Notes: generated by a model not told the origin, from the letters alone. 64,000 nt of DNA from Akkermansiaceae bacterium UBA956 (GCA_002293145.1 DBCO01000009.1:69656-133655), one strand, 5' to 3'; counted from the first letter of the stretch, positions 40,978 to 51,553 are shown. Made by a program: numbers and translations.

Positions 40978-43743
40978 CTAACGGGTTTTCCAACTGTAGG
41001 TGCCGGAGCCGATGGTGAGGTGGAGAGAATTTCCGCGAACTTCGGTGGGGATGGTGGTGCCGGTTTTGGCATCGACGAGAGTTTTGCCCCAAGTGTTGGG
41101 AATTTCTACACTGGCGCGAGTATTTGGTGGGATGGTGCAGGTAACTTGCAAAACGTCTTTGATTTCCCAAGCCACGGCGACTTTACCATGGCGCGTCTGA
41201 GTGCTGCCTTCGGCTTGGGTGATCGTGCCTGTGGGGCGAGGGCGCAGGGCGATTTGATTGTAGCCTGGTGAGGCGAGATCGATGCCGACGAGTGTGCTCA
41301 TCATCCATTCGTGCACGGCACCGAAGGCGTAGTGAGAAAAGGAATTCATGCTAGGCTCATGGACGCCAACGCCCTTGATGTAGCTATTCCAGCGTTCCCA
41401 GATGGTGGTGGCGCCATTTTCGACTTCGTAGCCCCACGAAGGATATTCTTTTTGCTGCATCAAAATGCCGGCGAGATCGTGGTGACCATGAGCGCTGAGC
41501 ACGGGAAGAAGTGGACGTGTGCCGAGGAAGCCGGTGTTCATTTTGTTGCCGTTCTCGCGGATTAAGGTGGCGAGACGATCGGCAGCAGCTTGTTGTTTTT
41601 CTTGCGGTAAAAGGCCGAAGTATAATGCCAGCACGTGAGTGGTCTGGTTGTCGATTTTCATCGTGCCGTTGTCGTTCATGTGCAGCTTTTGAAACGCAGC
41701 GCGGACGGCATCGGCTTGTTTTTGATAGAGTGCCACTTGCTCATCTTTATCCAGCACGCGAGCCATCTCAACCATCAGATCACAGCAACGAGCGTGGTAG
41801 GCGAGATCGATGAAAGGGATCGGCGTTTTGACATCCGAAAGCGAGAGCCAATCACCGTAGGCGGCATCATCGGAGGAACCTTGCAACTGTGGATCGCGGG
41901 AGGCGCGGAAGGCCATGAACTTGGTCATTTTTTCCCAGTGCTCGCGGATGACATGGGTATCTCCATAGACTTGCCAAATGGTCCACGGGCAAATCACACC
42001 AGCATCCATCCAGCCAGCGGCTTGGAATTCGTTAGGTCGGGTGTAAGGCAGTGGTGCGTAGTTTGGATAAGCTCCGGTGGGCCATTGATCATCGTTGAGA
42101 TCGCGCAGCCATTTGGTATAGAAGGCAGAAATGTGGGCATTGTAGGTGGCAGTGCGCACATAGGCTTGAGCATCGCCAGTCCAGCCCATGCGTTCGTCGC
42201 GTTGTGGGCAATCGGTGGGGATTTCGAAGTGATTCGCACGCTGGGTCCACAGCACATTTTGATAGAGTTTGTTGAGCATCGGGTCAGAGCACGAAAAGGT
42301 ACTGATGATCGGCAAATCCGTATGCTGCACCAGCCCGGTGATGCTGTTGAGATCAGGAGTTCCGGGGTAACCTTTGACCTCGATGTATTGGAAACCATGA
42401 AAGGTGAAACGGGGTGAGTAGGTTTCGCCGCCTTGGTCGCCTTTGAGGATGAAGACATCGGTGGCACGCGCGCAACGCAAGTTCTCGGTGCTGAGGCGGC
42501 CATCGTTGTGCAGCATTTCGGCATAACGCAGCGTGACTTTATCGCCGGCCTTGCCTTTGACTTGCAAGCGCACGTTGCCGGAAATGTTTTGGCCGAGATC
42601 ATAGATGAACACACCGGGGCTGAGTTCGCGCACGCTGAGGGGTTTGATTTCTTCGACGGTGCGGACGGGCGCTGCGGGGTGAGGCTCAGGGAGGATATCG
42701 TGCTTGACGCGAACGGTGGCATTTTTCCAATCTTGATCACCAAAACCTGCTTCGCTCCAACGCGTGTATTCTTTGCGCGCATCGTAGGTTTCCCCCATCA
42801 ACAAATCAGCTTCCAGATACGGTCCAGTTGCTGTCTTCCAGGAAGTATCGGTGACGATCGTTTGCTGGCTATCATCATCGAAAGTGAGCTCCAATTGTGC
42901 CTTGAAGGCCGGCGTTTTACCGTAGTAGTAACGACCATTGTAATCCTTATCGACACCTGCCACGCCGACGAGCAGTCCATAGGCAACGTAGCCGGAATAC
43001 CAGCCATCGGCCAACGTCGCGGCGATGGTATTGCCACCGTTTTTAATCAATTTGGTAACATCATAAGCACGATAATGCAGGCGCTTGTGATAGTTGGTCC
43101 AACCGGGGTGAAAGAGGTCATCCGCGAGGTGTTGGCCATTGATCTCGACATCGACGATGCCCAGCGCCGTGCTGTAAAGACGTGCCGAGCGCAGACTTTT
43201 GGTGGCGGTAAACTCTTTGCGAAAATGATTGGCGGGAGTAAGCGTCAGTTTGCCCTTGGCAGGATCGCCGATGAAATTCTGGATATTTTCGGAAGTGACA
43301 TGGGTCACATCGTTCACGGCACTGATCCACTGTGCGCTCCAATCACTGGCCGCAAGAAGACCAACTGTCCAACTCGTGGGCTTCGACCACTCCGACCATG
43401 TGCCCTTGGCATCAGCGATGCGACAACGCCAGAAAGCTTGTTGACGAGAATTGAGTTTTTTTCCTTGATAGACCACTTGATCGGTGGCGGAGGATTTTAC
43501 CTCACCTGAATCCCAGAGATCGACGTTCGCGAATGTGGCATCCGACGAGACTTGAATGTGATAGGCCTGCTGGCTGACATCGCGCTCGCCTGGCGCGGGT
43601 ATCAGTTGCCATGATAGGCGCGGCTGCGCAACGGCGATGGCAAGAGGTTGTTCGAGATACTCGGTGCGCATATTTTCGACAGTCAGCGAAAAGGCGAACG
43701 GAGAGATGCAGGATAGGAGCAGGGTGAAAATACGGCAATGCAT
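40978..43743 (-). CDS. Secreted alpha-L-rhamnosidase (GH78)
   Basis: A 921-residue glycoside hydrolase that removes terminal rhamnose from polysaccharides or glycosides. I chose the ATG at 43743, which begins a signal peptide (MHCRIFTLLLSCISPFAFS); the frame is open 86 codons further without protein-like sequence. Domains in order are an N-terminal fibronectin-like part (RTEYLEQPLAIAVAQPRLSW), beta-sandwich carbohydrate-binding domains (ALGIVDVEINGQHLADDLFHP; DLGQNISGNVRLQVKG), the catalytic (alpha/alpha)6 barrel with PTDCPQRDERMGWTGDAQAY, and a C-terminal beta-sandwich. The acidic residues in CPQRDERMGWTGD match the GH78 active site. Confidence 0.94.
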   Translation of the reverse strand: MHCRIFTLLLSCISPFAFSLTVENMRTEYLEQPLAIAVAQPRLSWQLIPAPGERDVSQQAYHIQVSSDATFANVDLWDSGEVKSSATDQVVYQGKKLNSRQQAFWRCRIADAKGTWSEWSKPTSWTVGLLAASDWSAQWISAVNDVTHVTSENIQNFIGDPAKGKLTLTPANHFRKEFTATKSLRSARLYSTALGIVDVEINGQHLADDLFHPGWTNYHKRLHYRAYDVTKLIKNGGNTIAATLADGWYSGYVAYGLLVGVAGVDKDYNGRYYYGKTPAFKAQLELTFDDDSQQTIVTDTSWKTATGPYLEADLLMGETYDARKEYTRWSEAGFGDQDWKNATVRVKHDILPEPHPAAPVRTVEEIKPLSVRELSPGVFIYDLGQNISGNVRLQVKGKAGDKVTLRYAEMLHNDGRLSTENLRCARATDVFILKGDQGGETYSPRFTFHGFQYIEVKGYPGTPDLNSITGLVQHTDLPIISTFSCSDPMLNKLYQNVLWTQRANHFEIPTDCPQRDERMGWTGDAQAYVRTATYNAHISAFYTKWLRDLNDDQWPTGAYPNYAPLPYTRPNEFQAAGWMDAGVICPWTIWQVYGDTHVIREHWEKMTKFMAFRASRDPQLQGSSDDAAYGDWLSLSDVKTPIPFIDLAYHARCCDLMVEMARVLDKDEQVALYQKQADAVRAAFQKLHMNDNGTMKIDNQTTHVLALYFGLLPQEKQQAAADRLATLIRENGNKMNTGFLGTRPLLPVLSAHGHHDLAGILMQQKEYPSWGYEVENGATTIWERWNSYIKGVGVHEPSMNSFSHYAFGAVHEWMMSTLVGIDLASPGYNQIALRPRPTGTITQAEGSTQTRHGKVAVAWEIKDVLQVTCTIPPNTRASVEIPNTWGKTLVDAKTGTTIPTEVRGNSLHLTIGSGTYSWKTR

Positions 43744-43822
43744 TGGGAAACCATGAACAAGATCAATGCTGCTGGCAAGGGGAACGTTTCTTATGGTGTA
43801 AATACGGTGATCGCAGCGGAAA

Positions 43823-45457
43823 TCAGGGCGTTTTGAGCGAGTCGAGGGACGTTTGTGTGAAAACGATGGATTCGGCGATGTTGTCGACACCAGCTTCGAA
43901 TAAGCAGGCGATGTTGCCATTTCCCAGTGTGGCGAGATCTGAGTAGGCGCTGGAGCCGGCGTAAAGCAATAGAGATTTTGGCCAGGTTTTGCCGTCGTCA
44001 AAACTCGCTCGCAAGGTCATTTTCACGCGGCTTTGCGTGCTAGCGGGATTGCTAAAAAGCACCACGCCGGGTTGCTGCGCGCTGGGCCATCGATGACGCA
44101 AAATCGCGGCCTGGCAGATCGGTTCGATGAGTGCGGCGTCGTGTGTTTGCTCTGACCACGAGATGCCACCATCACGGCTGATCGCCGTTTGACGTGCTCG
44201 CTTGTCGCGATTGTAGTTGCGCATATTGAGCATCATCGCGCCATCGCGCAGCTCCACCACTTCACATTCATTTACCTGATCGAGTGGTGTGCGGCCTCCG
44301 AGTTTCCAGGTGCTGCCATGATCGTCGGAGTAAATCACGTGGGAGTAGTAATGCTTCGTTTCCGCCTCGATGTGATCGCAGGGAATGACCAAACGTCCCT
44401 TATTCTCTCCGTTTTCTAACTGAATCCCTCCTCCTGGTCCGGTAGCATACCACGTCCAGTTCGGTTTTTTCACGTCATCAGTAATCTGCTGCGGCTTGCT
44501 CCAAGTGAGTCCATCGTCGTCGGATCGCAGCACGAAGACACGGCGTGTGTCGTTGCCTTTCTGCGCAATGATTTCGCCTTCGTGATCATCACCACGATTC
44601 CACGTGCTGAGCAGAAAAATGCTGCCCGTTTCTTGATCCGCGACCAAACAAGGATTGCCGCAGGTATTTTCGGCATCGTCCCAAATCAACTTCAACTCGC
44701 TCCACGTTTTGCCATCGTCGGTCGAGCGTTTCATTACCAGATCGATGTCGCCACTGTCACCCCACGAATTCTTGCGCCCTTCACAAATCGCCAACACCGT
44801 GCCGCGCATGGTCACGGCCAAGGCCGGAATCCGATAGGTATGGTAGACATCCTTTCCACCCGCAAATCCACTCAAAAATAACGGCGCTGGTGGCTTTGGT
44901 GGCTCGATGAGATTTCCCTCAAGAGTAAATTCGGCGACAGTCATGTGATTCCGCCAAGGCCGCAGACCGATCCGCTTGATCGATGATTTCCACGCATCGG
45001 TGCGATGCACCTCGGTGCCATCGATGCAAAACGTCGTGCGGTTGTCACGCCTTTTGATCTCGAACAAAAAATCCTTGCGCGCAGTGATCGGCGCTTTTTT
45101 CGTTAGTGATTGCCCAGCAAAAAGCGGACCTTCCAGAAACATCGTTCCGCTGCGACCATCGAAACCAAAACGACTGCTCTCAATCACAAAAGCGGCCGCG
45201 CTGCCATCGAGTCGTGCGAGAGTGATGCGCGCACGGATCGTGAAATCTCCCTCGCCCAAGCCTTGTCGGGCATAGAGAAATCGTCCCGTCCCCTCAGCGT
45301 TCAAGCCCGATTCATCGCGCTCCCAAGCTTTCTCCACGAGGGTGGATTGTTGGGCTATACCATCGAGCACCGAAATCGGTGCAGCATCAGCTTGCAACAT
45401 GACGCAAGCAATGCAAACTATACAAAAACTCGCAAAAGAAACTGTGTGAGACATCAA
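43823..45457 (-). CDS. Secreted sialidase (GH33-like)
   Basis: A 544-residue exported protein (signal ending VMLQADA). The N-terminal 190 residues are a lectin-like beta-sandwich (GEGDFTIRARITLARLDG). A six-bladed propeller follows, with the RIP motif YHTYRIPALAV and at least five Asp boxes: STDDGKTWSE, SDDDGLTWSK, SDDHGSTWKL, SRDGGISWSE and SFDDGKTWPK. These mark exo-alpha-sialidase family folds that cleave terminal sialic acid from glycans. Together with NagA at 53797, the GH78 enzyme and the sulfatase, it suggests use of host or algal glycans. Substrate specificity is not proven. Confidence 0.92.
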   Translation of the reverse strand: MMSHTVSFASFCIVCIACVMLQADAAPISVLDGIAQQSTLVEKAWERDESGLNAEGTGRFLYARQGLGEGDFTIRARITLARLDGSAAAFVIESSRFGFDGRSGTMFLEGPLFAGQSLTKKAPITARKDFLFEIKRRDNRTTFCIDGTEVHRTDAWKSSIKRIGLRPWRNHMTVAEFTLEGNLIEPPKPPAPLFLSGFAGGKDVYHTYRIPALAVTMRGTVLAICEGRKNSWGDSGDIDLVMKRSTDDGKTWSELKLIWDDAENTCGNPCLVADQETGSIFLLSTWNRGDDHEGEIIAQKGNDTRRVFVLRSDDDGLTWSKPQQITDDVKKPNWTWYATGPGGGIQLENGENKGRLVIPCDHIEAETKHYYSHVIYSDDHGSTWKLGGRTPLDQVNECEVVELRDGAMMLNMRNYNRDKRARQTAISRDGGISWSEQTHDAALIEPICQAAILRHRWPSAQQPGVVLFSNPASTQSRVKMTLRASFDDGKTWPKSLLLYAGSSAYSDLATLGNGNIACLFEAGVDNIAESIVFTQTSLDSLKTP

Positions 45458-45574
45458 CAGAGTTACTTAAGAGAGGCAATCGATCTTTCATGCGCATCAG
45501 GTCTCATAAAAAACGACGCGACAGAGTGGTCACTCCTATCCTGTCACGCTTGGGGCCATCAATCGCACCCAAAA

Positions 45575-46006
45575 TTATTCTTCTTTGCATGCACAACGCC
45601 ACTCGGGTTGTTTGCATGGTTCGCAGTTTGCGGTGTTGAAGTGCAAACGGGCCGTGATTGCTTTTGCCGCGGCATCTGTTTTGAATTGAAATATTACCCA
45701 CTGTCCTGCGGGCGGTGCGGCGAGGATGAAAGTATCGCCTTCAGTCTTGATCGTCAATTTTTCTGGTGCCTCACGTGTGCCTCCTGTTGCGGTCAATTCC
45801 TGCTTGTCGAGCTTCACAGGTTTCATGTCGTGATCAAGCAAGTCGATGGTGATCTTGCCGTCCTTTTCTGTGATTTCCGCGTGCAGCGATTCGTCGTTGC
45901 TGAGTTCCAGAATACGACCTTTGTTCGGTCCGAGTTCGATTCCCTCATGCGCGAGCACAGGACTGATGGCAGCGATGAGCATAAATGCTAGGTGGTTCCA
46001 TTTCAT
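45575..46006 (-). CDS. Exported hypothetical protein of the metal-efflux operon
   Basis: A 143-residue protein with a signal peptide (MKWNHLAFMLIAAISPVLA) followed directly by His-Glu. The mature part is beta-rich (HAEITEKDGKITIDLLDHD). It ends in a Cys cluster (CEPCKQPEWRCACKEE) that could bind metal. It is the last gene of the efflux operon, 32 bp after the RND pump. A periplasmic metal-binding or accessory role is inferred from place and Cys residues. Confidence 0.6.
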   Translation of the reverse strand: MKWNHLAFMLIAAISPVLAHEGIELGPNKGRILELSNDESLHAEITEKDGKITIDLLDHDMKPVKLDKQELTATGGTREAPEKLTIKTEGDTFILAAPPAGQWVIFQFKTDAAAKAITARLHFNTANCEPCKQPEWRCACKEE

Positions 46007-46038
46007 AGTGTTAATGTGGTGGTTGATTGTTTTTTCTG

Positions 46039-49000
46039 TTAGATTGCCGCAGGAGTAATTCGCAGCAAAGATTGTTGCGCAGCTTTTTTCCCGATGAGGA
46101 AAAATACTGCTGGTGTGACGACAAGGTCGAGCAAGGTGGAAGAGAGCAAGCCTCCAACGATGGCGACTGCGACAGGATGCAAAATCTCGGTGCCGGGTTC
46201 GCCGGGAGATAGCACTAAAGGCACTAGCGCGATGCCAGCGGAAAGGGCGGTCATCAACACCGGCACTAAGCGCTCGAGCGTGCCGCGATAGATCAGCGCG
46301 ATACCGAATTCGAGTCCCTCATAGCGCATCAAGTGCAAGTAATGTGAGATCATCATAATGCCGTTGCGCGCCGCAACACCACCGACCGCAATGAAGCCCA
46401 CGAGCGTCGCGATGCTGATGTTATCAATTTTCCACCACGTCATCGCTAGTGCGCCTGCGAGGGCTAACGGAATGTTTAGCATCACCTGCAGAGCGAGCGA
46501 CATACTGCGGAAATAACTGGTGAGTAACACGGCGATCACGACGATCACAATCGCAAAAAGCCCAAGAATTCGCTTCGATGCTTCTTGTCGTGCGAGGTAT
46601 TCCCCTTCGAAGCGCAACGTGTATCCTTCGGGTAATTTTATTTCACTCGCTACCTTGCGTTGCCATTCCTCGACCATTCGCGCAAGGTCGCGTTCGCCAG
46701 TGTTGGCACCGATGACTAAGCGGCGACTGCCATTTTCGCGATTGATCACATTCGGGCCATTTACTTCGTGAACGTCGGCAACAAGCGATAAGGGCAAGGC
46801 ATCACCGAGAGCAGTGAAAAGTGTTAGATCCGCGAGTTGATCAGGCCATGTACGTTTACTTTCCGGCAATCGCATGACCAGATCGATGGTCATTTCTCCT
46901 TCGCGTAGCTCGCTCAGATTTACGCCAGCGATTAGTTGGGAGACTTGCTGATTGATCGCTCCGGGACTGATGCCGTGACGTCGTGCTTGTTCGCGATTCG
47001 GCACGATGCGCACCTGTGGGATCGCGACTTGTGCCTCAATGTTGACATCGGTAAGACCGGGAACTTCTTTGCCGAGCTCTTGCACTTGCTGCCCGATACG
47101 CCGCAATTCCTGCAGATCTGTACCGTAAATTTTCACCGCAATTTTTGACGAGACACCACTGAGCATGTGACTGAGTCGATGACCGATCGGTTGACCCACA
47201 TTCACGAAAGTGCCGGGGATTGTTTTGAGTCGTTCTCGAATGTCGCTAAAAACTTCGTCTCGCGTACGACCATCTTCATGAAATTCGACATCAAATTCAT
47301 TCACCGAAACTGGCATGACATGATCATCGCGTTCGGCGCGACCAGCACGGCGACCGACGGATTTTACTTCGGGTATTTCTAGCAACAACCGGACGGCTTC
47401 TCGCCCTACTGCGTTGGATTGCTGTAACGAAGATCCTGGTGCGCTGGCGAAAGAAATCGTGGCACTGCCCTCGTTGAAAACAGGCAAAAATTCCTTGCCC
47501 ATGCCGGGATAGAGCATTGCAGCTGCAGCGATTAGCAGTATCGCAACGGCAATCACCGCATGCGGAACTGTGATCGCGGCACGAAGAAATGTCGCGCTCA
47601 CGAATTTTTTCAAAGCGCATACCAAAAAGCCATCACGATGCTCGCCGCCTTCTCTTGGATGAAGCAAGTAGACGCATAGCACGGGAATGACCGTAAGCGA
47701 GACTACAAAGGATGCGGCCATGCTGATCATGGTGGCAATTGCGATCGGATGAAATAAACGACCTTCCAGACCCGTGAGTCCTAACAAGGGAACAAAGACT
47801 AACAAAATAAGCAGAGTTGCGTAAAGAATACTCGACCGCACTTCTGCTGAGGCACTAGCGATCACTTGTAAGCGCGGCAAAGGTTCGGTGAGTCGGGCAT
47901 TTTCGCGCAATCGACGGAAGACATTTTCCACATCGACAATCGCATCATCCACCACCATGCCGATGGCAACAGCGATGCCACCCAGTGTCATGCTATTGAC
48001 ACCGATTCCCGCAAAGGAAAACACCAACAGCGTGATCGCGAAAGAAAGGGGAATGGCAGTGAGCGTGATCAGCGTGGTGCGCAGATTGAGCAAAAACAAC
48101 AGTAGCACCAGAGTAACCATGATCGCACCATCGCGGATCGCGAGCTTGAGATTGCCGATGGCATGAGAGATGAAATCGCCTTGCCGAAACAAGATTTCTG
48201 CTTCCACACCTGGAGGCATGGTGGAGCGCATTTCTGTGAGGGCTTTTTCAATGTCCTCTGTCAGGCGCAGCGTGTCGAAGCCAGGAGATTTATCAATGCT
48301 CAAAACAACTCCCGAGCTCTCTTGCTTGTCGCCAGGAAATGCCACGGCTGCATCACCGCGCATGGGCGCCACGCCAAAGCGAATCTCTGCAACTTCACCG
48401 ATGCTGATCGTGCGATTGCCGACCGTTTTCACCGGTGCCGCCGCGATGTCTGCGGGATCGGTCGTCATCGCTAAATTGCGCACCATGATTTCTCGTGGAC
48501 CTGCTTGCAAGTAGCCACTGGTATCATTTCCTGCCGCTAAATGGAGTGCCTTTTCAAGTTCCTCAATGCTCACACCTGAGGCGCGCATTTTTAGTAAATC
48601 GGGCTCAGCGTGAATTTGTTTCACGCCGCCTCCCATGGATAAAACTTCCGCTACTCCACGAATGCTTTGCAAGCGTTTTACCAAATTGCAGTCAGCATAG
48701 GATCGAAGATCGCGCGGCAGAAGAGATCCATCTTTACTGCGCAATCCTACTAACAAAATTTCTCCCATCAGCGAAGAAACCGGAGTCAGACCGCGTTGTG
48801 CTTGTGCGGGTAGTTTCACCGTGGACAAACGTTCCTGCACCAGTTGTCGCGCTTTGTAAATGTCTGTGTCCCAATCAAATTCGACAAAAACGAGCGATAG
48901 CCCGACGTCAGAATTTGAGCGCAAGCGATCCAATCCTCCGACTCCGAGTAGGGCGTTTTCGAGTGGTCGCGTCACTAGCAATTCCACTTCTTCGGGCGCC

Positions 49001-49167
49001 AAACCTGGCACTTCTGTGAGGACCGTGACCGTGGGTTTAGTCATGTCTGGCAAGACTTCGACGGGCAATTGTGTTGCCACACGTGCGCCGAGAAGGATCA
49101 ATAGTAAAGCGAGCGCCACAACCAGAGCGCGATTTTGCAAAGACCAACGGATGAGAAAATTCAGCAT
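46039..49167 (-). CDS. Heavy-metal RND efflux pump (CzcA/CusA family)
   Basis: A 1042-residue proton-driven inner-membrane pump of the heavy-metal efflux RND family. I chose the ATG at 49167 (MLNFLIRWSLQNRALVV), 5 bp after the adaptor. Twelve membrane segments in two halves are visible with large periplasmic loops. TM4 carries GGIAVAIGMVVDDAIVDVEN, with three Asp and a Glu for the proton relay. This motif matches neither the DFG..DGA of Zn/Co pumps nor the CusA Cu/Ag motif exactly, so the metal cannot be named. Other marks are PDMTKPTVTVLTEVPGLAPE near the N-terminus and SNSDVGLSLVFVEFDWDTDI. Confidence 0.93.
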   Translation of the reverse strand: MLNFLIRWSLQNRALVVALALLLILLGARVATQLPVEVLPDMTKPTVTVLTEVPGLAPEEVELLVTRPLENALLGVGGLDRLRSNSDVGLSLVFVEFDWDTDIYKARQLVQERLSTVKLPAQAQRGLTPVSSLMGEILLVGLRSKDGSLLPRDLRSYADCNLVKRLQSIRGVAEVLSMGGGVKQIHAEPDLLKMRASGVSIEELEKALHLAAGNDTSGYLQAGPREIMVRNLAMTTDPADIAAAPVKTVGNRTISIGEVAEIRFGVAPMRGDAAVAFPGDKQESSGVVLSIDKSPGFDTLRLTEDIEKALTEMRSTMPPGVEAEILFRQGDFISHAIGNLKLAIRDGAIMVTLVLLLFLLNLRTTLITLTAIPLSFAITLLVFSFAGIGVNSMTLGGIAVAIGMVVDDAIVDVENVFRRLRENARLTEPLPRLQVIASASAEVRSSILYATLLILLVFVPLLGLTGLEGRLFHPIAIATMISMAASFVVSLTVIPVLCVYLLHPREGGEHRDGFLVCALKKFVSATFLRAAITVPHAVIAVAILLIAAAAMLYPGMGKEFLPVFNEGSATISFASAPGSSLQQSNAVGREAVRLLLEIPEVKSVGRRAGRAERDDHVMPVSVNEFDVEFHEDGRTRDEVFSDIRERLKTIPGTFVNVGQPIGHRLSHMLSGVSSKIAVKIYGTDLQELRRIGQQVQELGKEVPGLTDVNIEAQVAIPQVRIVPNREQARRHGISPGAINQQVSQLIAGVNLSELREGEMTIDLVMRLPESKRTWPDQLADLTLFTALGDALPLSLVADVHEVNGPNVINRENGSRRLVIGANTGERDLARMVEEWQRKVASEIKLPEGYTLRFEGEYLARQEASKRILGLFAIVIVVIAVLLTSYFRSMSLALQVMLNIPLALAGALAMTWWKIDNISIATLVGFIAVGGVAARNGIMMISHYLHLMRYEGLEFGIALIYRGTLERLVPVLMTALSAGIALVPLVLSPGEPGTEILHPVAVAIVGGLLSSTLLDLVVTPAVFFLIGKKAAQQSLLRITPAAI

Positions 49168-49172
49168 GACAA

Positions 49173-50324
49173 TCAGGCGTTGTGAGGTTTTCGCAACACC
49201 GTGGTGGCGAGGATCAGCAGGATGAACAAGATCGCGCAGGCCGCGGCAAGAAACCAAACGAGTGGAGAATTTTTCGATCCATCTGTATGCTCGTGATCAT
49301 GGTCATGACCTCCGGTCGCGATTTGTTCTTTGGTCATCTCCGTTCCATCTTCGTTGTGCGGGTGTCCGTGTGCCGCATCGAGCGCTTCTTTCAGAGAAAC
49401 ACTGCCTTTGCCCGCGAACGAAAGGGCATACGATCCACGCGTGACGACCTCATCGCCGGGGAATAAGCCGCTGAGAATCTCCACACGTTGCGCATTGATT
49501 TCACCAATCGTGACAGGCGCTTTGACGAAGGCATGTTTGAGTTCGTAGTCGCGAATGAATACAAAGCGCGCCATGCCATCGCCTTGCAGTGCCTCTCGTG
49601 GAATGCTCATCACATTTGCGCGTTTGTTGAGAAGAATCGAGAACTCCGCTTTCATGCCGGGACGCAATTGGTTATCGGGATTTTTCAAGGAAAACACCAC
49701 ACCCGCACTGTTGCTGTCAGCGTGATCTTCTTCACTGCGACTCGATAAATTTTGTCCCAAGGCACAACTCGGATCAGGGCAGGGACATGGAGTGAATTTC
49801 AACAACGTAGATCTGAGTTTATCTTTTGGACGCAAGGGCAAATGCAGATCGGCTTGGGTGCCTTGCACAATCTCACCGGCGCGTTGTTGCTGCACGGTGG
49901 CGACGGCGTACATGGTGCTGAGGTCGGCGATTTCACAGAGCATATCATCGGGCTCTACGGGGGATCCCAGCACGGCATTGACGGAGAGAATCGTTCCACT
50001 CGCAGGGGCTTTCAGCCACACACTGGGTGGTGGATCGCCGGGTTGACGACTCTCTAACAAAACGAGCTGCGCACCTTTTTCGACATAGGTGCCGATGGCG
50101 AGATTGGTCTCGATGATCCGACCAGGGATGCGACTGCTCAGCACCGCTCGTTTCTCGGGTATGGCTTCGAGTTGACCTAGGGCGTTGAGTGTTTTTGCAA
50201 ACTCACCTTCCTCCGCGGCCACGGTTTCGATGCGCAAGTTTTTCTCGGCGACGTCATCTAGAACGACACGCTCCGCAGCCAGTGCGGGCAACAACAATGA
50301 TAGGTAAACAAAAAAGAATTTCAT
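49173..50324 (-). CDS. RND efflux periplasmic adaptor, His-rich
   Basis: A 383-residue membrane-fusion protein (signal MKFFFVYLSLLLPALA) linking the pump to the outer-membrane channel. Barrel and lipoyl-like parts are IPGRIIETNLAIGTYVEKG and WLKAPASGTILSVNAVLGS. Two metal-binding extras are visible: a Cys-rich insert near residue 180 (FTPCPCPDPSCALGQ) and a His-rich stretch near 320-345 (AAHGHPHNEDG; TGGHDHDHEHTDG). Unusually it ends with a membrane helix (PLVWFLAAACAILFILL). It lies between the TolC-like gene and the pump with very short gaps. Confidence 0.9.
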   Translation of the reverse strand: MKFFFVYLSLLLPALAAERVVLDDVAEKNLRIETVAAEEGEFAKTLNALGQLEAIPEKRAVLSSRIPGRIIETNLAIGTYVEKGAQLVLLESRQPGDPPPSVWLKAPASGTILSVNAVLGSPVEPDDMLCEIADLSTMYAVATVQQQRAGEIVQGTQADLHLPLRPKDKLRSTLLKFTPCPCPDPSCALGQNLSSRSEEDHADSNSAGVVFSLKNPDNQLRPGMKAEFSILLNKRANVMSIPREALQGDGMARFVFIRDYELKHAFVKAPVTIGEINAQRVEILSGLFPGDEVVTRGSYALSFAGKGSVSLKEALDAAHGHPHNEDGTEMTKEQIATGGHDHDHEHTDGSKNSPLVWFLAAACAILFILLILATTVLRKPHNA

Positions 50325-50338
50325 AAAATGAAAAAATG

Positions 50339-51553
50339 TTAGGGTTGTGCGGCGACTGATGCTTCATAGCGAATGCGTGCGAGGTGACACTCACGACGCG
50401 CATCGATTTGTGACAGGGCGAGTTCGCGCCATTGCGCTCTCGCGCGAATGATGCTGGGCAAATCTCCCTGGCCTGCTTGATAGGATTTTTCTGCTAGGGA
50501 TAATTGCTCGCGTGCCAATGGCATCAACTCCTTTTCCAGTTGTTGATCGAGCAAATTCCACTGCCGCATTTCTGCCGTTGCGGTGGCAGCTTGGTTTTGT
50601 GCTTCGGCGACAAGCGCGCGCACTTCCTGCTGGCGGCGTTCGATCTTCGCTTTTGTTTCGCGAATGCGGCCGGAGTTATCATTGCCAAAGGGCAGGGGAA
50701 TGCTGAGTTGGAAACCAAAGGTGACATCCCGATCGTAACCATTGGGGGCATCCTCAGCGCGACTGTGACTGAGAAATACGCCGGCGTCGAGGTCATCGTA
50801 GCGATCGACCACCGCATGCTGCCACTCGGCAAGTGCGGCGTTGACTTGACTCATCGAACTCTGGTAATCAGCCCGTTGTTTGATATCTCCCTGGGCTGGT
50901 TGTTGGATGGCTGGTAATTCGCCACTCACCACAATCGCTTCATTCGCGCGCATGCCTAACAATTCCTTGAGTTCACCGAAGGCAACCTGCTCCGCGGCAT
51001 CGAGTTGTCGCTGATCGATCAACAATCGTGCGGCATCGAGTTTGGCCTGCGCCGCGTCTAATGGCGATGCTTCAGCTCGCTGTTGTTGTGCGCTCATTTT
51101 CTCCGCAAATTCCGTGGCTTCGTGTTGCTGTTTTTCTAACAAACTACGACAGCTTTTTAGCGCTAAGACTTGAAAAAATGCCAATCGTGCTTGTTGCACG
51201 AGCGATTGTTCGACGCGTCGCACTTCCTGTTCTGCGGCATCCACCTCTGCCTTGCCGATGGATTTTTCCAAGGCCAAGCGTTGTGTTACCGGAAATGAAC
51301 GCGAGACACCAATGCGGAGTTCACGCTCGCGGATGTGGCCGTCCTGCTCCCACTCCACATCAAGGCGCGGACGACCGGGGCGGCCTGCTTGTTGTAGGCG
51401 TCCAAGCGCTTCCTCGATCTTCCAACGCGCGGCGCGGAGATCTGGATTTTGCGCATGGATGCGAGTAGCGAGTGAGGATTCACTCAGAACCAACGCGGGT
51501 TCTGCGGCGAGAAAACAGGAAGTGAGAAATAAGAGGAAAAGAGATCGATGCAT
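50339..51553 (-). CDS. TolC-family outer-membrane channel
   Basis: A 404-residue outer-membrane efflux protein with a signal peptide (MHRSLFLLFLTSCFLAAEPA). Two similar halves of long helices are interrupted by short beta segments (LRIGVSRSFPVTQRLALEKS; VTFGFQLSIPLPFGNDNSGR), as in CusC/CzcC. It is 14 bp from the adaptor gene and forms the third part of the efflux complex. Confidence 0.9.
   Translation of the reverse strand: MHRSLFLLFLTSCFLAAEPALVLSESSLATRIHAQNPDLRAARWKIEEALGRLQQAGRPGRPRLDVEWEQDGHIRERELRIGVSRSFPVTQRLALEKSIGKAEVDAAEQEVRRVEQSLVQQARLAFFQVLALKSCRSLLEKQQHEATEFAEKMSAQQQRAEASPLDAAQAKLDAARLLIDQRQLDAAEQVAFGELKELLGMRANEAIVVSGELPAIQQPAQGDIKQRADYQSSMSQVNAALAEWQHAVVDRYDDLDAGVFLSHSRAEDAPNGYDRDVTFGFQLSIPLPFGNDNSGRIRETKAKIERRQQEVRALVAEAQNQAATATAEMRQWNLLDQQLEKELMPLAREQLSLAEKSYQAGQGDLPSIIRARAQWRELALSQIDARRECHLARIRYEASVAAQP

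Noticed and set aside
41635..43509. Plus-strand ORFs of 260 and 358 codons opposite the GH78 gene
   Set aside because: Antisense shadows; the minus-strand frame carries the full GH78 domain order.
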